Assembly (NCBI GenBank): GCA_021804985.1
Contig: JAJZGD010000006.1
Span: 1 to 36,694 of the forward strand
Direction: 5' to 3'
Source of the DNA: Planctomycetota bacterium
Lineage (GTDB): Bacteria > Planctomycetota > Phycisphaerae > WQYP01
Length of the DNA: 36,694 nt
Shown here piece by piece: positions 16,697-25,068 of this stretch. Position numbers and translations under genes: made by a program. The first letter of the stretch is position 1, and each line of letters opens with the position of its first letter. The notes under the pieces are model-generated. The model searched no databases and was not told the DNA's origin. It was given only the letters and a program-made list of their open reading frames with translations.

Positions 16697-16921
16697 ATGG
16701 ATTCGGGAATTGACAAAGCGCAGTGGCTCAAGACCTACCGCCAAACCACTGAGATGTTGGAAGTCATACGTGCGAGGGAACTGGTCGCCTTAACCGATGA
16801 AGAAGTGTGGCGACGAATCAAATCATTAAAAGTGGTGGGCAAACCGTGGCGTGAACGACCGGATTGGTCGGGGCTGGTGGAGCAGCAGGAATTATTCCAT
16901 CGCGGCAGAAAGCGCCAATGA
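16697..16921 (+). CDS. Small protein (74 aa) with SGLVEQQ motif, paired with nucleotidyltransferase
   Basis: The family has no function known to me. The protein is charged, mostly helical and soluble: 'WLKTYRQTTEMLEVIRARELVALTDEEVWRRIKSL', followed by 'PWRERPDWSGLVEQQELFHRGRKRQ'. I believe similar small proteins with an 'SGLVEQQ..F' end occur beside nucleotidyltransferases in other genomes, but this is from memory and unchecked. Its stop overlaps the next start as ATGA, so the two are translationally coupled. The order (small gene first, larger enzyme second) is that of many toxin-antitoxin operons, and an antitoxin or adaptor role is inference only. The ATG at 16697 is fixed by the TATAAT just upstream; the longer ORF-track start at 16580 lies upstream of that promoter. 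Confidence 0.68.
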   Translation: MDSGIDKAQWLKTYRQTTEMLEVIRARELVALTDEEVWRRIKSLKVVGKPWRERPDWSGLVEQQELFHRGRKRQ

Positions 16922-17502
16922 ACGGCTTGGACGATGTGATTGCTGCAGCGGCGGAAGTTGAGATATTCTGCCACAGCCACGGGTGGCAGTTCTGCTTCAT
17001 TGGCGGCATTGCGGTGCAGCGCTGGGGCATGCCACGTTTCACGCAGGATGTTGACCTTACCCTGATGACCGGGCTGGGCGACGAGAGTAAGTTTATTGAC
17101 ACCTTGCTGGAAACATTTCCCGGGCGACTGGCAAACGCGCGGCAATTCGCGTTAGAGCACCGCGTTCTCCTGGCCCGGACCACGGGCCTGATAGACCTGG
17201 ATATTGCGATGGGGGCATTTCCGTTTGAGGAAGCATCCATCAGGCGAGCCACGCCGTGGAATGTCAACGAGTTGGTGACATTGACCACCTGCTCCGCGGA
17301 AGACCTGATTATTCATAAAGTGTTTGCGGCTCGGGATCGCGATTGGAGCGACGCTGAAAGCATTCTTGTTCGGCAACACGGTGCGCTCAATCTGACTCAT
17401 ATTCGGCGCGAACTGCCGCCCTTGCTTGAGTTGAAGGACGATATTGGATCGATGAGAAAATTGGAACGGATGATGGCCATGGTGGCACAGCGATCACGGT
17501 AA
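16918..17502 (+). CDS. AbiEii-like nucleotidyltransferase
   Basis: The 194-aa protein has a DNA polymerase beta-type nucleotidyltransferase core. 'CFIGGIAVQRWGMPRFTQDVDLTLMT' gives the GG and the RxTxDxD metal-binding pair, and 'GLIDLDIAMGAF' is a likely third acidic strand. The C-terminal 'SAEDLIIHKVFAARDRDWSDAESIL' fits the helical region of AbiEii/DUF6036-type proteins. Members include type IV toxins that transfer nucleotides to tRNA as well as uncharacterised enzymes. The catalytic residues look intact. ATG at 16918 overlaps the stop of the 74-aa gene (ATGA). Whether this is a toxin, a defence factor or a housekeeping enzyme cannot be decided from sequence. Confidence 0.8.
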   Translation: MNGLDDVIAAAAEVEIFCHSHGWQFCFIGGIAVQRWGMPRFTQDVDLTLMTGLGDESKFIDTLLETFPGRLANARQFALEHRVLLARTTGLIDLDIAMGAFPFEEASIRRATPWNVNELVTLTTCSAEDLIIHKVFAARDRDWSDAESILVRQHGALNLTHIRRELPPLLELKDDIGSMRKLERMMAMVAQRSR

Positions 17503-17503
17503 A

Positions 17504-17522
17504 CCGCCATTTACAATGGTGG
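17504..17522 (+). terminator. Hairpin just after the nucleotidyltransferase stop
   Basis: CCGCCATT and AATGGTGG form an 8-bp stem (one G-U pair) with a 3-nt loop, starting 2 nt after the TAA. No T-run follows, so it may act as an mRNA 3'-end stabiliser or a Rho-dependent end rather than a classic terminator. A second inverted repeat, CACCCGC/GCGGGTG, lies at 17586-17610 in the same convergent gap, which otherwise holds nothing. Confidence 0.35.
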
Positions 17523-17679
17523 GCCCGACCGCAAAAAGAATGGCAAATCACACATCGATCATCGTTTGATGCAGAAGCGGTGCGCCACCCGCGGTGTTAT
17601 TTGGCGGGTGTATGCACGCCCATTGGAATCCGATGTATTGGGGCGTATTCACGCCGATCCGCCGCCATCATCGGACGGA

Positions 17680-19059
17680 TTAATCGGGTCGCCTGACAAT
17701 CAAAAGCTTCGCTCCATGGCTTGCCACCGGCAGGCTGATCCAGCCGTTGTGTTCGCCCAGGCTGCTGTTATTCCACACATCGCGAACCACGCACCGTGCG
17801 GGCAGGCCGAGCTTCCGCCATGCGGCGGCCACCATTGTGCCGTCATTGGGGCCCCGATTGAACAGGGCGATTGCCAAGGCGCCGCCAGCCAAATGCTTGG
17901 CCCAAAATTCCAATGGCCCGTTTTGCGTGATGCGGATGCCTTGGGCGCCAAGCGGGTCTTGGTTGATCGCCAGCATTTCCGGATTCGTGAGAAGGGAAAG
18001 CGTCCACGGGTCCATCCCTGGTAGTTTGCTGCCGATTACCAGTGGCGACGGAGCAATGCCCCAAAGCGTCATAACCGTGCGCTGCTCATCCATGGTGAGA
18101 TGGGTCATCCTTAAGCCCCCTACCGCCGATCTGCCAATACGGCCCAGCGGTAACATGTCGCAATCGGGCCAATGCCCCGGCCCGCCATGGCCTTTCCACT
18201 CCGCGACAAGGTCGATCATGTTGTCGATGATCCGCCAGGAATCCCAGCAGTCATTGCGGATTCGCCACATGTTGGCATGATGGGAAATATCCTCCGCTTC
18301 GGAAATCGGAGTAGGCCCGGGTGAAGTGCTGAAGACAATTTTGGGCCCATATTGATTGAGCGCCCGACGCAGGGCGTGAATTTCAGCCTTGTGATAGGGA
18401 TACGAAAGATCATCGACCTTAATAAACCGCACACCCCATGACGCATAAAGTCGGATGATCGAATTGAAATAGGCCTGCCCAGCGGGGGTATTGCCGCGAA
18501 CACCGTACATGTCACTATTCCAGGCGCAGACGCTGTGAACATCGGCGGCATCGCGAGCGGTGAAATGGGAATCAAAAATGGGTGTGTTGGCGGCGACCGC
18601 CTGCCGGGGAATGCCACGCATAATATGAATACCAAATTCCAGGCCCATGGCGGCGATCCTATCGGCCAACGGCGTAAAGCCGACACCCCCGCGAGCGGAC
18701 GGAAATTTATTGGTTGCCGGCAGCAGTCGGCCATATTTATCCATCGCCAGCGGGCCGTTATGTGCGACGCCCCCGGTGGCCTGTGATGGATCAAACCAGA
18801 GGTAATCAATCACGCAATATTTGTAGCCAAAATCCAAAAGATGCGTTTGTTGATATTCGGCGTTGGCAAGAACTTCCGCCTCGGTAACGGTCGAGCCGTA
18901 ATAGTCGTAGCTGTTCCAACCCATGGGCGGCGTGAGGGCGAGTTTCCAATAGGCTGGTGCAACCGATTTTTGAGCCGCCTGCGATGAACCGGCAAAGCCA
19001 CCGGCCGCAGCAAGGGCGGCAGCCGCCGCCGCGGATTGGATAAAGTCTCTACGATTCAT
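17680..19059 (-). CDS. GH27 alpha-galactosidase, Tat-exported
   Basis: The 459-aa enzyme has a twin-arginine-type signal ('MNRRDFIQSAAAAAALAAAGGFAG'). The (beta/alpha)8 barrel begins 'TPPMGWNSYDYYG' (residues ~43-55). The nucleophile region is 'RFIKVDDLSYPY' (Asp216) and the acid/base region is 'WRIRNDCWDSW' (Asp270), matching the KxD and RNxxD sites of GH27. A C-terminal beta domain follows. GH27 members cut terminal alpha-galactose; some act on N-acetylgalactosamine or arabinopyranose. Start ATG at 19059 has CGGAG 8 nt upstream. It is the last of three same-strand hydrolase genes, 109 bp after GH92. Confidence 0.93.
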   Translation of the reverse strand: MNRRDFIQSAAAAAALAAAGGFAGSSQAAQKSVAPAYWKLALTPPMGWNSYDYYGSTVTEAEVLANAEYQQTHLLDFGYKYCVIDYLWFDPSQATGGVAHNGPLAMDKYGRLLPATNKFPSARGGVGFTPLADRIAAMGLEFGIHIMRGIPRQAVAANTPIFDSHFTARDAADVHSVCAWNSDMYGVRGNTPAGQAYFNSIIRLYASWGVRFIKVDDLSYPYHKAEIHALRRALNQYGPKIVFSTSPGPTPISEAEDISHHANMWRIRNDCWDSWRIIDNMIDLVAEWKGHGGPGHWPDCDMLPLGRIGRSAVGGLRMTHLTMDEQRTVMTLWGIAPSPLVIGSKLPGMDPWTLSLLTNPEMLAINQDPLGAQGIRITQNGPLEFWAKHLAGGALAIALFNRGPNDGTMVAAAWRKLGLPARCVVRDVWNNSSLGEHNGWISLPVASHGAKLLIVRRPD

Positions 19060-19168
19060 TTCGATCGCTCCGTAATTAAGACCCGCATGGCGAGAGGAAC
19101 AACGCTTAATACCAACCGTTATTTCGAATTTAAAAGGCTAATTGGATTTTGCTCCGGCGGTGCCCTCG

Positions 19169-21655
19169 TCAAACAATTAGACCGGATGGCGGACGATCGG
19201 CTTTAGCGGCAGCCCATTCCTTATTGGGCTTAGGCCCCATGTGAAATCGCAACTCGCCGCCAGCAAGAATGTCGGCATTGGTAAACCATGATCGTGTGAG
19301 TTCTTTGCCGTTGAGGGCGGCTTTCTGAATGAACATGTTGGCCTGCGAATTATTTTCCGCAACGATGGTGAATACTTTTCCCGTGAGGGGATTGCGAATT
19401 TTCGCGCGACGGATGAGTGGGCTTCCAATGATATAAACGCCCGTGACCGCATTGACGGGATAAAAGCCCAACGCCCCGAGCGTGAAGCAACTCGATATCT
19501 GGCCGCAATCATCATTACCGGGAATGCCATTGGGTGTGTTGTTGTACAGCGCGAGGACTTTCCTGATCCAGTATTGCGTCTTCCATGCGGCGCCGGCGAA
19601 GGGATAAAGATAGGGTATATGGTTACTCGGTTCATTGCCCTGCGCATCTTGCCCGACCATACCGCTGACATCCGGCGACGTGCGATAAGTTTTTGACGGC
19701 GCCCGAAAGAAGGCATCGAGCCGGGCGATAAATGGCGCATCTCCGCCGTAAAGATCAATCAAACCCTGCACATCCTGCATGACATTGAAGCTGGCCTGCC
19801 ATGCATCGGATTCGGTGTAATCACTCCAGTATTCCTCATTGGGTCGGAACGGCTGGCGCCATTTTCCTGATTCGGTTTTGCCCCGCATAAAGCCCGAGGC
19901 AGGATCAAAAAGATTTTTATAGTTTTGGCCAAGTTTATAGAACATTTCGGCATCGGCATGATGCCCGAGAAGCTGTGCCATCGCCCCGACGCACCAGTAA
20001 TCGTAAGCAAAATCCAGCGTTCGCGAAACGGATTGCCTGCCCGGCCCCGTCGGCACATATCCGAAATGCCGGAATTGCCGCTGGAGCTCTTTGTTGTCAT
20101 TGGTGGTGGCTCCCACCAAAGCTGTATCGCGCATCGCCTGATAAACCGCGGCAACATCGTAATTTCTGAACCCTCTTACATAAGCACCTGCAATCATGCC
20201 GACGACATGAAACCCGGTCATGCACCAGGTTTCGTTGCCCCAGAGAGGCCAGACCGGCAACGAATGTTGCTGCAACTGCTGATAGTCTGCCAGAAGGGTT
20301 TTGATCACATCATTGGTGCGATGCGGTTGTGCCAGCATCATGAGGGGAAATTCTCCCCGATAGATATCCCAGATCGACATGGTCGTATAGTTGGTGAATC
20401 CCGGATTGGGGTGATTTTTTCGATCTTCACCGCGATACGTTCCATCAACATCATTGAAGGTGGCTGGCGCCACCATGTTGTGGTAGGCGGCGGTATAAAA
20501 TGTTTCCGCGTGGGCTTGGTCTGAAAAATGGGCGTCCAGCGCGGCCAGAGCGCTACTCCACGCCTGCTGTGCCTTGCGCTTTATGGCGTCAAAATGCCAA
20601 TGGGGTATCTCCGCCGCCAGATTCTTCTCTGCGCCGTGAACGCCGGTGGCCGAAATTCCGACGCGCATCATCAGTGAGCTGTTTGCGGGCGAGCTGGTGA
20701 ACATGGCGCGGATGTGCTTGCCCGACAGGCTGTCGCCCGGCTTAGCGGTTTGAATTTTTCCATCCACCTGAACCTGCACCTGCGTAAAGGGCTGGGAAAA
20801 TTCAATGACAAAATAGACCTGACGATTGGGCGCCCAGCCATGCGTAAATCGGCTGCCGGTAATGCGTGTATCGCTTTCTACCTTTAGATCGGCGTGATAT
20901 ACCGCACATCCCAGGCCATGCACCAGATCCAAAATAACTCCCCGGCGTGCGGCTGGCGGCACGGCGGAGTAGTCATATCGATGCATGCCACACCGACACG
21001 TTGCGGTCAGTTCCGCCTTGACGCCTGGTGTTTGCAGATCCACGCTGTAGTAGCCGGGGCGAGCAACCTCTTGCCGGTGTGAAAACCAAGAGCAGTATCC
21101 GTGTGCTTTATCGCGGGGAACCCAACCTGAATTCGGGCCCAATGCCTGCAATTGATCTTCGTGTTGTTTGCCGGGGGCCTGGGCATGCCACGCCCAGTTA
21201 GCGCCTTCGACGATCGGCATCAGCAGCACATCGCCAAGGTCTTTGGCACCGGTTCCTGAGAGGTGGGTGTGGCTAAAGCCCTTAATTATGTTGTCGGGGT
21301 AGTGATAGCCGGAGCAATGATCCCAGTGGTAAATATCCCAGCGAGTGTTCCATTTTGGTTCAGGCGGCCCCAGCGTGTCGGGGCTAAGTTGCACCAGGCC
21401 AAACGGCACCGTGGCGCCGGGAAACGTATGGCCATGCCAGCCGGTACCGATCAAAGGTCGAACCAGATGGACGGGTTCAAAGCGATCTGGTTTCAGCATT
21501 GGGCCGGTGGGCGCAACGGCATCGGCCGAAGGCGAGGTGGCGCCCCGGGACGCGCGCGGCAGCCATATTGCCGCCGCGGCCGCCGCCATCATGGCCTTCA
21601 CTATGGAACGGCGATTTAGATATCCGCCGGTTCTAGTTTGATCGAGCTCCACCAT
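19169..21655 (-). CDS. GH92 alpha-mannosidase, exported
   Basis: The 828-aa protein has a twin-arginine-type N-terminal signal ('NRRSIVKAMMAAAAAAIWLPRASRGA'). GH92 hallmarks follow: 'PLIGTGWHGHTFPGATVPFGLVQLSPDT' at the start of the N-terminal beta-sandwich domain, 'GNETWCMTGFHVVGMIAGAYV' in the (alpha/alpha)6 barrel, and 'GNDDCGQISSCFTLGALGFYPV' near the C terminus, whose acidic pair fits the family's general base. GH92 enzymes are calcium-dependent exo-alpha-mannosidases acting mainly on N-glycans and yeast mannan. ATG at 21655 is preferred to the ORF-track GTG 21664 because AAGGG lies about 10 nt upstream. It sits between GH2 (113 bp) and GH27 (109 bp). Confidence 0.93.
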   Translation of the reverse strand: MVELDQTRTGGYLNRRSIVKAMMAAAAAAIWLPRASRGATSPSADAVAPTGPMLKPDRFEPVHLVRPLIGTGWHGHTFPGATVPFGLVQLSPDTLGPPEPKWNTRWDIYHWDHCSGYHYPDNIIKGFSHTHLSGTGAKDLGDVLLMPIVEGANWAWHAQAPGKQHEDQLQALGPNSGWVPRDKAHGYCSWFSHRQEVARPGYYSVDLQTPGVKAELTATCRCGMHRYDYSAVPPAARRGVILDLVHGLGCAVYHADLKVESDTRITGSRFTHGWAPNRQVYFVIEFSQPFTQVQVQVDGKIQTAKPGDSLSGKHIRAMFTSSPANSSLMMRVGISATGVHGAEKNLAAEIPHWHFDAIKRKAQQAWSSALAALDAHFSDQAHAETFYTAAYHNMVAPATFNDVDGTYRGEDRKNHPNPGFTNYTTMSIWDIYRGEFPLMMLAQPHRTNDVIKTLLADYQQLQQHSLPVWPLWGNETWCMTGFHVVGMIAGAYVRGFRNYDVAAVYQAMRDTALVGATTNDNKELQRQFRHFGYVPTGPGRQSVSRTLDFAYDYWCVGAMAQLLGHHADAEMFYKLGQNYKNLFDPASGFMRGKTESGKWRQPFRPNEEYWSDYTESDAWQASFNVMQDVQGLIDLYGGDAPFIARLDAFFRAPSKTYRTSPDVSGMVGQDAQGNEPSNHIPYLYPFAGAAWKTQYWIRKVLALYNNTPNGIPGNDDCGQISSCFTLGALGFYPVNAVTGVYIIGSPLIRRAKIRNPLTGKVFTIVAENNSQANMFIQKAALNGKELTRSWFTNADILAGGELRFHMGPKPNKEWAAAKADRPPSGLIV

Positions 21656-21768
21656 TTGGCGCACACCCTTCGTTCATTGTGGTATCCATCGCGGCCAACC
21701 AGGCTCTGCGGTATCTCGGCCTTGCGCGCCGGCAGATGCGCCAGGGGCGCACGGCCGCTGCAAGACGT

Positions 21769-24693
21769 CTAAGCTGGCAATGCGGGCAGCGTCACCTGCG
21801 CGGGGGTAAGCCCGGGCGAGCGTGCCATCAGTGTGAGGCTTCCGGCGTGCCGATCGGCCCGCACCAACGCCATGCACAGCCCATTAAATGCACTGCGATA
21901 ATTCGCTTGATTGGGCTCAAGGCAACTCGGGTCGCCATTACCCACACCACTGATGACGCCGGGCCCCTGCAGAGAAAAACTCACCATATTCGCGGCCGTC
22001 GGCACCACGCGCCCAAGTTTGTCAACGATACTCACCGCAATGGGGACCGTATCCTGGCCATCGGCGATCATGCTGCGGCGATCCGGTGTCAGGCGAATGG
22101 CCGCCGGTGCGCCGGTGGTCGCAACCATGGTAGTGGCGACGAGCACCCCGTTGTTGTAACCGCGTGCCTCGAGATGGCCAGGCGTGTAAAGCACTCGGTT
22201 CCATTGCAGGTGGCGAAACGCCGCCATGCGTTTTTTACCCAGGCTTTTCCCGTTTAGCAGCAGTTCGACATACTGGCAATTGCTGAAGCACCAGACGGGG
22301 ATATTTTTACCCTCCATGCCAGGCCAATTCCAATGGGGAAAAATGTGGAGTACTGGGGTATCGGGCATCCACACCGATTTCCAGTAATAGGCCCCATCCT
22401 TGGGAAAACCGCACATATCCAGAAAACCGAAATTGGAGTTGATTTCGGGCCAGCCGAAAGGCGCTGTTTCACCGCGGTAATCAAAACCCGTCCAATAGAA
22501 GCCGCCGGCGACGAATCGCCGCGTGGCCAGCGGATGCCATGATCCTTCGGGCGACATGTAGCTGGTCAGGTGACCGGCTTTCTTGTTGGTATGGTAAATG
22601 CCACGGCATTCGAGATTGCTGCCGATTTCACTGCCAAAGATCATTTTGTCCGGGTAGGCGTGATGGAGCCAATCGAAGTCACCATAATTGTAGTTCACGC
22701 CAAGAATACTTTCGGCCGCTCCGTCGCCGTGGAGCCAGCCGTGTTTACCGAGGCCATGATTATCCGCACAGGTAATGGGGCGGGTTTCATCATGGCGGTG
22801 AACTACCTCCATGAGAAATGCCATCATCTTGCGTCCGTAGGCGTCGCTTTGGATGTTCCATTCTTCATTCCACATCGACCACATGATGATGCTCGGGTGA
22901 TTGCGATCGCGCAGAACCAGCGACTCCACGTGCCAGACATTGTGATAGGGCTGCCCAACCCACGATTTTGTGGCGATGGTCGAGCCCGGGTGTCGATTTT
23001 CGTCCATGACGAGCAGACCGAGTTCATCACACGCGTCATACATGGATGGCGCCATCGGATTATGTGAACAGCGAATGGCATTGCAGCCGAACTCTTTGAG
23101 GCGCTTCATGCGGTAGAAAAGGATGCTGTCGGGCAGGCCGATGCCAACGCCGGCGAAATCCTGATGGTTGCAGGTGCCCTGGATTTTCACGGGCTGTTCG
23201 TTCAGGAAAAAGCCGGCGTCCGGATCAAAACGGAGGGTGCGAATGCCGAACTTCTGCTTATGCCGATCCACTACGTTGCCATCGGAAAGAATTTCGGTTT
23301 CAACGTGGTAGCGATGAGTATGCTCGAGCGACCAAAGCAATACACTGGGTAAATGCAATTCCTGAATTAACTTGGTACCGAGATGCAGATCGCTGGGCTG
23401 ATCGATATTCGACGCGTCAGATTCTAACACCGCTTTTTGCACGGCAGGGAGAATCATCGGCCCGACCGGCGGAACGCCAATCTCGGTGGATACGGTTCCG
23501 ACAAGCTGCCCGGTTGGATCGTATACCTTGGAGACGACGCCGCAGCGCTTCGATGCCGCGGTGTGGTTGGCCACGGTGGTCTGGATGCTGAGCGTGGCCC
23601 ACGGATTGGTTTCCACCGCTTGCACGTTGCTGGTGACATACACGCCCCACGGGGCGACATGCACGCGGTCGGCCACGTTAAGCCACACATGGCGGTAAAT
23701 GCCGCCCCCTTCATACCACCACCCCTCAAAATTGGTGGGGTCTACATACACCGCGAGCAGGTTGTCATGGCCGAACGCAACATGATCTGAAATATCAACA
23801 TGAAAAGATGTATAACCGCCGGGGTGCTCGGAAATTAATTTTCCATTGAGATAGATTTTGGCATCGCGGTAAACGCCCTCAAAGTAAAGCCACAGCGATT
23901 TGCCTGCATCTGCAGCCGGGATATGAATATGCCTGCGATACCATGCCGGATAGACGGGCAGCGAGCCATGACCGCGGACGGCGGCGCGGCTGTATTTACC
24001 CTCGACAATGTAATCGTGGGGCAACTGCACCTTTTGCCATGACGAATCATTGGTTTGCGGCGCATAGGCGGCCAATTCCGCGGGCATGTAACCAGCCAGA
24101 ACCGGTCCATAAATGCCACCCGGGCCGGCCGTGTTGTTAACGAGCACCGTGAGAATGTTGGGGCCATTGGGGTTCCAATGATCGTCCAATGGCACATAAA
24201 ACTTTAAATCCCATCCCTGGTGCGATTGGATGAAGTGCCCATTAAGGTAGATGCTTCCATTGTCATCCACATGGGTGAATTCAATCGCGCGCCCGGCATG
24301 GTTCATGGGTGGCAGTGTTGTGCGGTACCACGCATACCCCACCGGCATACCTTGGAACTTTGTGTCGACCTTATGCCAGCCGTGGCCAGTTGTGTCCACG
24401 TGCATGGCGGTCATCTCGGCAACTTGGTCGGGCGTGCCTTGCTTCCAAAACCAGGTATCAATGGAGACTGCATTTTTGGGGTTGGAAAAATGGGCTGCAC
24501 GTTTGAAGCGCCAGTCAAAATCCAGCAATTCCACCCTGCGGGGAGCGCAGCCATGATTCTTAGCGGTCTCCAATCGGCCGACTTCGAATCGGTCCGCCTG
24601 CGACATTTCTGCCGCTGAGCCGCTGGTACAGGAAGGAATCGCCGCCAACGTTGCCGTGCCGATACCGAGCTTGAGAAGATCACGCCGTTTCAT
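21769..24693 (-). CDS. GH2 beta-galactosidase-type hydrolase, Tat/lipoprotein signal
   Basis: The 974-aa enzyme has the GH2 layout. A jelly-roll sugar-binding domain includes 'KSLWLYFEGVYRDAKIYLNGKLISEHPGGYTSFHVDIS', followed by an immunoglobulin-like domain. The TIM barrel carries 'IRCSHNPMAPSMYDACDELGLLVMDE', acid/base Glu in 'SIIMWSMWNEEWN' and likely nucleophile Glu in 'KMIFGSEIGSN'. A DUF4982-like module and a C-terminal beta domain complete it. The N terminus, 'MKRRDLLKLGIGTATLAAIPSC', has a twin arginine and a lipobox-like Cys, so it may be a Tat-exported lipoprotein. Beta-galactosidase is most likely; beta-mannosidase or glucuronidase activity is possible. Start ATG at 24693 has GAGG 8 nt upstream. 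It is first in the hydrolase run. Confidence 0.9.
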   Translation of the reverse strand: MKRRDLLKLGIGTATLAAIPSCTSGSAAEMSQADRFEVGRLETAKNHGCAPRRVELLDFDWRFKRAAHFSNPKNAVSIDTWFWKQGTPDQVAEMTAMHVDTTGHGWHKVDTKFQGMPVGYAWYRTTLPPMNHAGRAIEFTHVDDNGSIYLNGHFIQSHQGWDLKFYVPLDDHWNPNGPNILTVLVNNTAGPGGIYGPVLAGYMPAELAAYAPQTNDSSWQKVQLPHDYIVEGKYSRAAVRGHGSLPVYPAWYRRHIHIPAADAGKSLWLYFEGVYRDAKIYLNGKLISEHPGGYTSFHVDISDHVAFGHDNLLAVYVDPTNFEGWWYEGGGIYRHVWLNVADRVHVAPWGVYVTSNVQAVETNPWATLSIQTTVANHTAASKRCGVVSKVYDPTGQLVGTVSTEIGVPPVGPMILPAVQKAVLESDASNIDQPSDLHLGTKLIQELHLPSVLLWSLEHTHRYHVETEILSDGNVVDRHKQKFGIRTLRFDPDAGFFLNEQPVKIQGTCNHQDFAGVGIGLPDSILFYRMKRLKEFGCNAIRCSHNPMAPSMYDACDELGLLVMDENRHPGSTIATKSWVGQPYHNVWHVESLVLRDRNHPSIIMWSMWNEEWNIQSDAYGRKMMAFLMEVVHRHDETRPITCADNHGLGKHGWLHGDGAAESILGVNYNYGDFDWLHHAYPDKMIFGSEIGSNLECRGIYHTNKKAGHLTSYMSPEGSWHPLATRRFVAGGFYWTGFDYRGETAPFGWPEINSNFGFLDMCGFPKDGAYYWKSVWMPDTPVLHIFPHWNWPGMEGKNIPVWCFSNCQYVELLLNGKSLGKKRMAAFRHLQWNRVLYTPGHLEARGYNNGVLVATTMVATTGAPAAIRLTPDRRSMIADGQDTVPIAVSIVDKLGRVVPTAANMVSFSLQGPGVISGVGNGDPSCLEPNQANYRSAFNGLCMALVRADRHAGSLTLMARSPGLTPAQVTLPALPA

Positions 24694-24839
24694 GCAGTTA
24701 ACCTCAAAAAAAACAAATGATCGCGTGCCTGACTAAATAATGGTGCAGGCTGCGCAGACGCTCGCGAGTTTAAAATTTGTGATTTGGCTGCCAGCCCGCC
24801 ATATTAAATCAAAACTTCGCACACCCGGCTTTCGCCCGA

Positions 24840-24920
24840 GAGCCTATCGGAGTAATCGCCGGGTTGCGGCGGCCATTACTCGGATAGGCTCCTAACGCTT
24901 TAGCCGTCGGAGTATTGCCC
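24840..24920. repeat. Palindromic copy of the dispersed repeat
   Basis: GAGCCTATCGGAGTAAT (24840-24856) and ATTACTCGGATAGGCTC (24875-24891) are inverted copies with one mismatch. The 18-nt centre again folds (CGCCG/CGGCG). The sequence belongs to the same family as the repeats at clpX and the glycosyltransferase: it shares AGTAATCGCCGGGTTGCG and CTCGGA(C/T)AGGCTCCTA. A further partial unit, TCGGAGTATTGCC, ends at about 24919. It looks like a REP/BIME-type extragenic element. Confidence 0.75.
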
Positions 24921-25055
24921 ACGCAAAATAACCCGGGCGGCAACGCTGCCTTGGCGCGCCTTAAGTACGGGGGCGCTTCGATGGCCGTTGCCGCACGCTG
25001 CAGGCGCCGACGAAATAAAACTTTTTGGCGACGCAATAGACCGGAGCGCACCGCG

Positions 25056-25061
25056 TATACT
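25056..25061 (+). promoter_or_regulatory. Candidate -10 box before the cytochrome/LRR gene
   Basis: TATACT ends 7 nt before the ATG at 25069, which is compatible with a leaderless transcript. No clear -35 is seen at the usual distance and no Shine-Dalgarno sequence precedes the ATG. Confidence 0.3.
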
Positions 25062-25068
25062 TCCCAGC

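Larger units (their letters stand above)
24694..25068. other. Divergent intergenic region between GH2 and cytochrome genes
   Basis: This 375-bp stretch separates two divergent genes and must hold both promoters. It contains the palindromic copy of the dispersed repeat (24840-24891) and a TATACT 7 nt before the cytochrome ATG. I see no other coding signal. ORF 24809..25078 on minus crosses the repeat and is not convincing. Confidence 0.6.
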
